Part shown: piece by piece, positions 11,309 to 21,208 of the stretch
Position numbering within the stretch: the stretch's first letter is position 1
How the letters are laid out: each line of letters opens with the position of its first letter
Source of the DNA: Hygrocybe punicea
Taxonomy: Eukaryota > Basidiomycota > Agaricomycetes > Agaricales > Hygrophoraceae
Length of the DNA stretch: 64,000 nt
Assembly: GCA_963556145.1 (NCBI GenBank)
Contig: OY744462.1
Span: 5,270,001-5,334,000 of the forward strand
Direction of reading: 5' to 3'
The notes under the pieces: model-generated
What the model saw: only the letters and a program-made list of their open reading frames with translations
Databases searched by the model: none
Told to the model about the DNA's origin: nothing
Translations under genes and position numbers: made by a program

Positions 11309-11340
11309 TGGTGGTGGTGGTGGTGGTGGTGGTGGTGGTG
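11309..11340. repeat. (GGT)n microsatellite
   Basis: About ten GGT units inside a wider GGTG/GCTG-rich zone from about 11210 to 11430. Open frames across it are low-complexity and not called. Confidence 0.95.
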
Positions 11341-11833
11341 TGATGGTGTGTTGCAGCCACTGCTGGTGGTGGTGATGCCATCGTTGTGTCCCGCCACCAC
11401 CGCCGGTCATGGTGATGCTGCCATTGCATTCCCGGTCTAAGTGGTTTAAAATGAACAATGAACAAATAAAGCCAAAGTGTGGACTTCCCATTTTTGACTC
11501 GTTTCTACCTTATGTATTACTAATCTTGACCAGAAATGATAGTTACTAATTAGATATGAATTAGTTGCATGAACTTGCATCATTATTCTAATAAGGTCTC
11601 AATTAGATCAACTTAGGAAAGGAGGTTTTTCCCATCCACCCCTGCAATTACTTCTTGAAAATATTGTGTGTGTGTGAAGAGTTGTAGGCAAAATTCTACC
11701 TCAACATGACAAGTCAGTGGATTGATAGGTCAGGATGGTAATAGTAATAGCAGCCATATGACTAAGGAAAAATCTGTCTACCTTCAGAGGGCTATCTTTC
11801 TCTGTATTTATATTTTGAAAATATTTTATCTAT

Positions 11834-12773
11834 CATCAGGAAAACGTGGAGACACAGGGATTTCCAGACAGATCTTATCAACAGATAGCTGACTGATATC
11901 ATGTGATCTAGTGATATATAAGCTTATCACAATTTAGAACTCTGATAACAATATTGTCACACTATTCCTGTAGCTATCACATTGATATTTTAAGATAAAG
12001 TCATGTAATTCTGATAAGAATATTGTCACACTATTCCTGTAGCTATCACACTGATATTCTAAGATCATGTCATGTAATTCTGATGTTAAGATGGTGAATT
12101 CTTCTCAGAGGTATTGCAAGACTGGAATCATTTTGTATGTGGTGATATATTAAAATCTATGCATGGTCACACTGTTAAGATTTGGCATTCCATTGGCAAG
12201 TAACTATCTTTCTTGTACCTGGAGTCTGTATAAATATGTACACATATGTTGGCACTATTTGGCTGCACACCTGTGGGTTGAACAAAATACAAAATCTTGT
12301 TCATGTCTCAATTTTTCATCCTTACACTTATATTAAGCATTCAAACTGGACAATAAGACAATGAGTGAGATAAGATAAACTTTCAAGACCTTGAGATAAG
12401 ATTAGATAAAATTAATTCTAAGACCTTGAGATAACATCAGATAAATTCCAAGAAGATTTAACATGAGACCATTATAAGATAAGTGAATGAGAAAGACAAT
12501 GGTTAAAAGGCAGAATTTTTTCCCCTCCTATTACTCAATAACAGATATTCTAATATCATTGGTTACCAATGAATACCAGAATTAGTGGTCAAGACATTGT
12601 TGGCAACTAATGCTACATTGACATCAATATGCTTGATGTGATGTATTTTCATCTAGGTAACCATAAATTATCTGAGTTGACCTGGCTGTCATCATAGTGA
12701 TACTGGATGTTACTTATGATGTATCAGATCAGGTCTTATAAGACTTTCTCATTTCATGTTCAATTTCCTGATG
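11834..12773. mobile_element. AT-rich non-coding insertion with CATCAGG/CCTGATG ends
   Basis: The uninterrupted version of this site is present at about 24700 (reverse strand), so the edges are exact. The insert starts (T)CATCAGGAAA and ends TTTCCTGATG(A). The site can be read as a 2-bp AT duplication, or as insertion between A and T without duplication. It contains a 69-bp tandem duplication and no coding frame of note. The superfamily is unknown; no transposase or Helitron 3' CTRR end is seen. Confidence 0.7.
11941..12078. repeat. 69-bp tandem duplication
   Basis: Two adjacent copies beginning TCTGATAA at 11941 and 12010 share the block ATATTGTCACACTATTCC and CTGTAGCTATCACA. They lie inside the AT-rich insertion. 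Confidence 0.9.
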
Positions 12774-12865
12774 ATAGAGAGTTATAGGTGAATTGTTTAT
12801 TTCAGTCACTCCAACTTGTACAATGAATATCTCCACAACCAATGCTTGGATTTACATGATTTTGT

Positions 12866-15557
12866 TGAGAAAATTGTTCAATTTTTTAAGGACTATATGC
12901 ACCCATATGACATTTTCTATGCTTTTGACTTTCATCAGCAAAACCGGATTTACGGTCATAGCAAATGGTCATTTCCATATAAGTCATAGCACTATCATAG
13001 CACTCATAGCAATCACCTCCCCTATACATCGCTACACAGCACTGTAAAGCTTAGGCGCCACCTATATTTCACACTGCATAGCTTAGGTGGCACCTACACT
13101 TCGCTCTAAGGATCGTACTCTCACTATGAGGGACTCAATAGCTGGATTCTCCATAAGGAATGTCCAGCCAAAGTTGTTATCGCCACTAGCCTGCCCCCAC
13201 CCCCCCTGCATTCCAACTTGAAGCTCGACCACCATTTGTGTCCACGTCCGTGTTGACAACAACTTCATTAACCACTTTCTCGCAAACACCGTGACCAGTA
13301 TTACATAGAGACGCGTCCGATGCCGGCTGAATTAGATGCGCCGCATGTTGAATCCTCCCCCCTCTCTCTCATCTTGCATGCAGGCTTCAACTTGAAAACT
13401 GGCAACATTCCTGATCACAAACGTTCTGCCCAACGTGTGGCTTTACTGGTAAAGTTTTAGTTTTTTTTTCTCGTACATTCAGACCACTAGTAGCCGTTCT
13501 CTATGTCATCCTGACGCCCGCTGCTACTTCGGCACAAATCCATCTTTTCAGAGCTCATTTCCAGGATGTGGAGAAGATGAGCAGCATGGTGGGTACATGG
13601 GATGACAAGAGGGGGTTTTTACTGGTATGGAGGTGCATGGTATTTGGGTGCACGGTATTCAAGTCAATATTATGAATTCCACCGTAATAATATCTCAGAA
13701 AGAATATCTCGGAAAGGCTGCAGACAATGATTAATTAAGCCAAAGGAAGGCATGCGAATGATACATACTCATATGTGCACACCTTTCCACCCAAAAAATC
13801 CGAGATGAACCGTGCATGCTCAAGCGCCTTGCCGCAATTATTTCTCTTGACAGCGGTGGTCATAGGCGCCTGCTGCTGCCATTGTGCTTCATTGTCGCCA
13901 CGCCCCGCTGTTGCTGTTGCTATCTCTGGTTGTCATGATCACCATTGTTGTCCTGGTCCTCGTGAAAATCTCATGCAGCACGTTGCATAATACGTATGGT
14001 AGTCTGGGTCGTAGGCTCACTGCAATATGATGTGAGCGGCGATGGTGCTAGCGGTACATAAATTGTATAACTACAGACCTTGAGATCTATGAAATGCTTG
14101 AATAATTATAGAGTTTTCTGTTCAAAAGGGTGGGCTGCGCCATCGCCTTCTAAAATAGCCAAGACGAAGAAATCAGCCGAAGACAATAGAAACAAACGCA
14201 CAGAGCAAGTTGCAGATAAAACGGCAGGAAATGGAGGCACTAAAGTATGTCACAACTTCCCAATCTCCCTCCTATCATTTATTACATGTATCCCTTATCC
14301 TTCGCATCCACACAGAGCCTACCAATCATGCCCTTGCCAGTGTCCACCTTCAGATCGACCACTGTCGCAGCCAAAACCTTGCCGTGCAGTTTACCGTTCT
14401 TCTGGACGACTACGCTGTACCTCCCGTCTACGTAGAACCTGCCTTGGTCAATACGAAACCCAAGTCGTTGGTTGAGTTCCGACATTTGAGGGGGTAAGAT
14501 ATGGCGGCCCACGCCATTTTTGGTACCTTTAAGTAACTTCTCCGGGTTTCCATCCAACAGACAATACTTGAAAAATGAAAGTAGCACTTTCTTTAAAAGT
14601 GTAAGTATCAAGTAAAGTAAGTGAATGTATTGTTCCTACCTTCATACTTAAAGATTTCGGTTTCCTGTAGTTTTGGTAATGAAAAATAAGGTAAAAAAAA
14701 CAGGTAAGGAAAACAACTTACTCAAGTCTGGTGTTAACTCTTGCTGAAGATATCAAGAGCGTACAAAAGTCTGAAAAAGGGCTCTTAACAATAACAAACA
14801 AACAAAACTCGACTTTGACAAACCTTGGCTTGCCCACCCATAAACACTTAGCAATGTAGCGGGGGAATCTTTGGGTAGCAGGCGCCTAAAGCATCCCACT
14901 CATTGAAATTCTTCCCGAATTGGTTGAATCGCATTCCAGAAGGTGGTGACAGGTAGGATGAGGGAGAGGACAATATTTTATGGAATTCCCCCAACCGCCG
15001 TACCTCCTGCATGAAGATGAACCCTCGCACGTGAGTGTCAGTATTCTGGCTAGAGCACCAAATTCAAATATTGAACATTACTGCAATATTCCCAGCCATA
15101 CAGGAAGCATCGGCAGGTGGCCAATCGCATGGGTTGACTCGTTATAAATTCTCTCGCATCGGCATGATGAGGTAGGCGATGTTTAATGTATTAGTTCTGC
15201 ATTGTGTGACAGAAGTTTCATATCCTGCATAACATCGGGAATGTGTACGAGAGCCTAAGACACGGCATCAACATCAAGTGGTCCACCAGATGTATGGGAC
15301 CATTTTGAGGGTGTTTTCAATGGAGGGACTGATTCTTGATGCCAGTGGGAGTTTGCTCATGTAGCAAGTATCCTTCGAGAACTTTATAAATTTTTATGTT
15401 CACGACGATATAGATTCTTTTTTCAGCAACCAGAATGGAAATTGGAAATTGGAATAATTTACAATGTTTACAAGGGATCATCGACTGTACATCAATCCAA
15501 ACAAATGGCCAACTGCCCACTCCGTGTATCCACGCAGTGCATAACTGTGAAATGCTG
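12866..15557. other. Region with weak coding remnants, mostly unassigned
   Basis: From 12866 to about 13110 there are TCATAGCA and GCTTAGGYGCCACCTA repeats. On the minus strand 14848-15030 and 14282-14611 have open frames that do not look like simple composition (for example FNEWDALGACYPKIP and GRFYVDGRYSVVVQKNGK). They could be exons of a decayed gene downstream of the coiled-coil gene. I recognise no family and cannot join them with confidence. Confidence 0.35.
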
Positions 15558-16159
15558 TCAGTGGTGATGCCGCCAAAAAAACAACTCACCACCATCCATT
15601 TTTACAACCACATGCTCCAGATTAGGAGGGACATTTTCAGGTGGCAAGACTTCCTTAAGACTAGTCTTACTTATGACCCAACGAACACGAGAAACATTGA
15701 AGTTAGCAACCTCAAGATTTCTTTCAGCTTGTTTTGCTTTCATGTTGCAAAGTTCAGTGTGCAGCTTCACTTCCTGCAATTTGGAATCAGCGAGATCCCT
15801 TTCAAGCTGTAAAGTATCCCATTTGCTAGTTGCAGATTCGAGCATGTCTAATGCATCTTCCCAACTTTCTGGAACAGGGATGGTCTGGGAATCAAATTAA
15901 GGGCACAGATTAGAGCAATTAACCAACACGTACCATCAAAGCATCAAACATTAGTGATGCGGCATCTGTCGATACATTTGAGGAAGATCCAAATGTGCGA
16001 TTAGAGCGGATTGATGGAACAGGGGAATTGTGGGTATTTGGGGAACGGGATGGTGAAGGAGAATGACCAGGACATGGAAAACAGGAAAGCTTGGTGGCAG
16101 GTGCAGAAGGACCTGAAGGATAAAAATGGATGGAATCCTCCATTTCAGGATCGAAGGAG

Positions 16160-17390
16160 TAGTGATGCCGAAGTTCAGTTCGGTTCGGTTTTTTTGGTTT
16201 TTTGCAAAACCTGAACCGAAACCGCCGGTTCGGTTCAGCAAAATGCCGAACCGAAACTGAAACCACTTCAAACCGTTTTTTAGCGTTCGGTTCGCGTTCA
16301 AACCCGGTTCAAACGCCGAACCGATTTGATTTAAAGCTTCTCCTACCTGTCAGCTTCATTTTGATCCCCTGATCATCCAAAACGGTCAAGTATTGAGTGA
16401 GTTATGATTAAAATAACCTTTATTCACAATGGGAGGACATCCATAACATATCTTTTATTCGGATATAGTTTCCCCCATGTTGGGACAAGATTCCAACACT
16501 GCAAAGACCCCAGAAAAACATTTGAACTCCCCACCCTAAACGGGGTACAGATATAATACAGAGATGTGATATCTATTGGAGGGGGTCGACCCCCTGAATA
16601 GACTACAAAAACTATTTTCAAGGTCCGACCTCCTGAAGTGGGCTATGCCGATCACTGGCATGTCATCTATTGGTTCCATCAACGATCCCAAACTGATATA
16701 AGCAAAGCGGTTCCAACCCCAACTGGCACCCTGTTTATTGCCCAGAATATTTTTATCGTTACGGATGTCCTCCCAATATATAGATTGTGATTTTAAAAAA
16801 TGAAAATAGCATTATAAGTAAAATAGGTAAGATTACCAAATTATTTGAGTACATTACCCTCATCAAAAGGTAATGGGTTCTCTGTTAACATTAATTAATA
16901 TAATCAATATCCACTCACCTATTGGACCAACTTGGAATTTCTGCATAATTGGTTACAAATTGAAGTCAGTTTAATGAGTGACCAGATATTGGTTAAATTA
17001 ACTAATCTTAGCAGAGGACCAATTATCATTTAGTGTGGGCAATGTACTCAAATAATTTGGTTATTTTATCTATTTTATTTATAATGTTATTGCCATTTTT
17101 AAAATCCAATATATATATATATTGTGAGTAAAAGTTGTTTTAATCATAACTCACTCAATACTTGACCGTTTTGGATGATCAGGGGATCAAAATGACGGGA
17201 AGAACCGTATCTATCGGTTCGCGGTTCGGACCGGGTTTAAACGCGGTTCAGAACCGCTCAAAACCACAGAACTGCAAACCGAACCATCGGTTTCGGTTCA
17301 GCATTTGGCTGAACCGAACCGGGTTTTTCGGTTCGGTTTGCGGTTCAAACCAGGTTCGGACCGGTTCTGAACCGAACTTCGGCATCACTA
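16160..17390. mobile_element. Foldback hAT element (1231 bp), 8-bp target duplication CGAAGGAG
   Basis: The ends are TAGTGATGCC...GGCATCACTA, flanked by CGAAGGAG at 16152-16159 and 17391-17398. The two arms are inverted repeats of about 350 bp (left 16160-16430 plus 16775-16857, right 17039-17390) around a unique loop of about 180 bp. The left arm is itself interrupted by a small element at 16431-16774. There is no transposase, so it is non-autonomous. It interrupts the coding exon of the coiled-coil gene. Confidence 0.93.
16431..16774. mobile_element. Small TIR element (344 bp) nested in the hAT arm, 3-bp duplication AAT
   Basis: It starts GGGAGGACATCC and ends GGATGTCCTCCC, with AAT on both sides (16428-16430 and 16775-16777). 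The other hAT arm shows the site without the insert. A 3-bp duplication and G-rich termini would suit a PIF/Harbinger-type MITE, but the family is an inference. It has no coding capacity. Confidence 0.7.
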
Positions 17391-17544
17391 CGAAGGAGGA
17401 GAGTGCTTGAGGAGTAGGTGTTGGAGGGACGGAAGAGGAGTATCCCAAAGGCATTTGCACGAGTGGAGTGTGTTTTTTGGTAAACATGGACAAGTCCATT
17501 TAATCGGAGATCCATCACAATCCCAACCTGGAATTCAAACAACT

Positions 17545-20500
17545 ATGACTCCGAGTCAGGCGGAATGCCCTAGATGTTCAAAAGTCGTTGACTCTGTCTT
17601 CAGTGTGACCCGTCACCTCAATCAACCCTGGTCTTCCTGTGCAAGTGTCTTTGACAGGCCGACTACAACTCAGACTCTCTGGCCCACCATGTCTACCGAA
17701 CTGGTCGATGACGGTCCCTATGAAGATCTGGACCCCAGCGGAATCGACCGCCAATGTCTGAAGGGGAGATTCGAGATGGACTTGGATAATTCGTCTTTCC
17801 CCGATTCCACACCATTTTGTGAGGATTTCCTTGGTGCAGCATCTACGTTTGGCCCCGGCACCTCGTTCATGAACGAATTTGACCTCGATCAATTCTCTGA
17901 CATGCGTCAAGAGAATCTTTATTATCCATTCGCATCACAGAATGATTGGCAAATGGGGTTGTTCCTGCTCTTATCTGGCATGAGCATGGGACTTATCGAC
18001 CAGTTCTTGCGCCTCGAATTGGTGTGTAGTTTGCCTTCGGCTATACTTACTGAACTGAAACCTCATAGATCAAGCAACTACCGTTATCATTTCGAACTGC
18101 TAAAGAATTAAGAGGTCGGGCTGAGTTGCTTCCGCCTGGTCCTAAATGGCAAGCAAAACCATGGCAAACGACTCATCCTACAAAGTCTCCGATCACCCTA
18201 TATTATCATGACCCAATTGAATGTCTGAAATCATTATTTAATTCACCCCTTCTCGGGGACGACATCGAGTATGCACCTTATCGTTTGTTTAAGACTGCAG
18301 AGAAGCTCACACGCATCTACACCGAATGGTTGTCATGCGATGATGCTTGGGAGATGCAGGTAACTATTTTTTTTATACACTAATCAAAATATTCATCAAT
18401 TTTCAAAGACGAAAATCCCGGCAGGTGCTACGCTTCTCGGGACAATCTTATCCTCGGATAAGACCAATATATCCGTTTTGGCAGGTGATCGGAAGGCGCA
18501 CCCTCTGCTCATCAGCCTTGCCAATATTAAGGGTGAATATCGTTGCAAAGGCTCACATCATGTGTTTTTACTCCTTGCCCTTCTCCCCATCCCCAAGTTC
18601 ATCGAGAAGGATAATAATCTCCGGGGTGTTCTAGAGAACCGATGTGGTGAACGCGGCCTTTGTAGGCACGGATTCAGGGTGTGCAAGTTCTTGTCGTTGG
18701 GGTGAAAACCCAAAACTCAACTTGTTTGTATGTATGTACACAAAACACTATATAGGTACTGTATAGTATCTATAAAGGGAGTGTATGAAGGAAATGGAAA
18801 ATAATCAAGAGAGGGGAATGCAGAGGGAAGGGGGATGAAGGAAAATAGAAGAATACGTGCTCACAGAGATATGGATCTCTACACTGACTGATCCATGAAT
18901 GCCTAGATTTCGTTTTGTCACCTCTGAAGAAGGCTGCCCATTTTGGCATCATGTTTAGTGACCCCCATGGCAACACGCGATACTGTTTCACTCCTCTTGC
19001 AGGATACATTGCCGATACCCCAGAGGCTGCAATGCTTGCAGGGGTCGGTGGAAAAACCTCACATCTCACAATGGCCACATACAAGCAATTTGGCAACTCA
19101 TATCGACATGAGCCAAGAACGGCGTCTACCACGCTGGCACAACTTGACTCTCTGGCCTCGGCAGTTGATCCAGTCCATGATTTAGCTGCCTATATCAAAG
19201 TGGCGAAAAAGATTCAGCTCAATGGAGTAGATCAGCCATTTTGGAGGGACTGGCCGCTAGCAGATCCAGATAAAGTTTTTTCCCTTGAACCGCTTCATCA
19301 TTTGCACAAAATGTTCTGGGATCACGACTTGAAGTGGTGCATTCATGCCGTTGGCGAGAGTGAAATTGATTTTCAATTTTCTGTCCTGCACCCTCACACC
19401 GGATTTCGATACTTTTCTGGGGGGATTTCAAAACTCAAGGAAACAATGGGACAGGATCACAGAAACATCCAGCGATACATCATAGGCATCATTGCCGGTG
19501 CAGTACCAAATCCCTTTGTTATTGCCATTCACACCTTGATGGACGTCCGATACCTTGCCCAGTCTCCCATGATTGATGAACATACTCGCATAAAAATAGA
19601 GGTCGCGCTGAAACAATTCCATGACCACAAACAAGCGATTCTTGATGCTGGCGCACGTACTGGGAAGAAAAAGAAGCAAATCAACAATTGGCATATACCC
19701 AAATTAGAGATATTGCAGAGTGTCTGCGAAAATTCGAACGAATGGTGTCCCCTGCCAGTACAGCGCAGACGCTACAGAACATGCACACAATGAAGTTGTC
19801 AAGGACCCTGCTCGATCTGGTAACAACCAGCGATATGAAAGCCAAATATGTCATACACTGGATCAGATCGATAGGTGTCAGCGGTTCGACCTCGCAACGG
19901 CTATTCGTGAAATGGAAACACTCAACAGGGCACCCAAACGCTCGGGGGGCTACTCTTCCGAAACTGAAGGCGAGTCGGACTCTAGTTCTGATGACGACAA
20001 TTTGCATCCCCAGCAGGCAGGCACTTCACTCCTAGAAAGGATCCGTGATGTCTCAAATATCAGATCTCGTCGAATTCCCGTCAACTATTTCAAAGTAGCT
20101 GAGCATCTTTCATCCATGCATGATGTTTCCATTCCCCATCCACTCCGAACTTGGGGCTCTCATTCGACAGCGTTCCACTTGTCTCGGGATCCAACTTTCA
20201 AAAGAATGCGTCTGGAAGATGTCATGGTCAAATTTAACATTCCTGATCTTGAGCTCGCACTTTCCTACCGCCTTCAATGCCTTGAACATCGTGAAAAAGT
20301 GTACACTATTGGTGGCCGTCGCTCAGCTGTGGCTAACACATCAATTTTGGTCGACAAATTGCAGGTATGGTCAGCAATGTGGATGCAGTTGAAGGACTAC
20401 CACTGCCCAGACGTTGTCTCAACACCAATGAAATTGTTTGCTCACCCCCCCATATCTGAATGGCCTCTCGGACGTTATGATACTGCATTCACAAATACAG

Positions 20501-20975
20501 ACCCCCACATGGTATGGCCGCAAAGTGGTATTTCTGGTGAGGTGCTTCACCCCATTAATGTTTGTGATTGATGATGGTGATTGCAGGGCATTCTGTCATA
20601 CAGGTTCGACTTATTTTCCGCGTGGTACCTTTGGACAATTGGCGGGCAGATCCTGCTCTCTACCCATTTCTTGCCTATGTGCAGCATTTCAATATTGTGC
20701 CACAAGCAGCTACATTGACTCCGGCATCTCCCCGTATCATGTGTCCAGACCCCATCATGCAAATGTATGTTCTGAGGCGTAGTCACCGTGCTAATGGCAC
20801 ACGCATGGGTGATGTGATTCCACTTTCGAGTTTGAGGGCCCCTGCAGACCTCATCCCTCATTTTCATGCTGCTGCCAACACACAATTAACTAAACAAACA
20901 AGTCTCGAGTATTGTCCCGAATTTTTTCCAAACAAATGGTTTGATAAAAACATGTACTATTCCTTAGATGTATAG
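17545..20975 (+). pseudogene. Plavaka-type (CACTA-like) transposase, disrupted
   Basis: The ATG at 17545 opens a Cys/His-rich N-terminus (CPRCSKVV...RHLNQPWSSC), then a Ser/Asp-rich linker. Introns lie at 18022-18068 and 18360-18408. Blocks typical of agaricomycete Plavaka transposases follow: YYHDPIECLKSLFNSP, GTILSSDKTNISVLAGD, CFTPLAGYIAD, EPLHHLHKMFWDHDLKWC, FSVLHPHTGFR, DPARSGNNQRYESQ, and a C-terminus ending at TAG 20973-20975. Two lesions are seen: a 241-bp solo LTR at 18643-18883 and a one-base frameshift near 19724. A further intron, about 20536-20586, fits the frame. It would cut and join transposon ends if intact; this copy is not. The family is from recall, without a search. Confidence 0.85.
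18643..18883 (+). mobile_element. Solo LTR (241 bp) in the transposase gene
   Basis: The coding text stops at GAGAACCGA and resumes at CTGATCCATGAATGC. Between them is a TGTGGTGAAC...GATCTCTACA block, with CCGA to its left and CTGA to its right: a 4-bp target duplication with one C-to-T change. Removing it restores the frame into the SPLKKAAHFG block. Its TGTG...CTCTACA ends resemble LTR family B, but it is shorter and I see no long alignment. Confidence 0.7.
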
Positions 20976-21208
20976 TACATTCATATTCTAAATCTGTGGT
21001 CCTGCATCCAAGTCTATATTCTACTTAAAAGATCATTTGCTATGGCAGTCTTACAAACCCACAACAAATTTACTAGGTACGGCCCATACGGGAGAGGTCA
21101 CATCTTAGCAGCGGTGTTTTAAAAATAAAAAAAACCAAGCTTAGCCAACTTCTCCACCCAGTCCTGTTGCACCTAGAGCTGGGTGGCAAAGCTTAAGCCC
21201 TGGGTGTA
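20976..21208. other. Spacer between transposase and DUF6532 genes
   Basis: 233 bp without a coding frame, containing an A-rich run near 21120. Both genes point the same way, so this probably holds the terminator of the first and the promoter of the second. Confidence 0.5.

Larger units (their letters stand above)
11764..12865 (+). repeat. Left inverted copy of the composite element (split by an insertion)
   Basis: It starts AAGGAAAAATCTGTCTACC. The copy is interrupted at 11834-12773 by an AT-rich element; outside that it matches the right copy almost base for base up to about 12865, then diverges. It contains no coding sequence. Confidence 0.8.
15558..17499 (-). pseudogene. Small coiled-coil protein gene, first exon split by a hAT element
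   Basis: On the minus strand the ATG at 17499 opens MDLSMFTKKHTPLVQMPLGY. The frame runs to 17391, is broken by a hAT element at 16160-17390, and resumes exactly in frame at 16159 once the element and one 8-bp duplication are removed. A 49-nt intron follows (about 15887-15935) and the second exon ends at 15558. The protein would be about 218 residues: a Ser/Pro-rich N-terminal half, then a charged helical region rich in Glu, Lys and Leu (coiled coil likely) and a C-terminal EHVVVKMDGGELFFW segment. It is divergent from the transposase gene (46 bp apart). The family is not recognised. Confidence 0.7.

Noticed and set aside
11093..11491. Trp/Val-rich and Thr/Pro-rich frames around the GGT repeat
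   Set aside because: Microsatellite artefacts with open frames on both strands.
11834..12773. Calling the AT-rich insertion a Helitron
   Set aside because: No 3' CTRR end and no terminal hairpin are seen, and the ends are inverted repeats; kept as unclassified.
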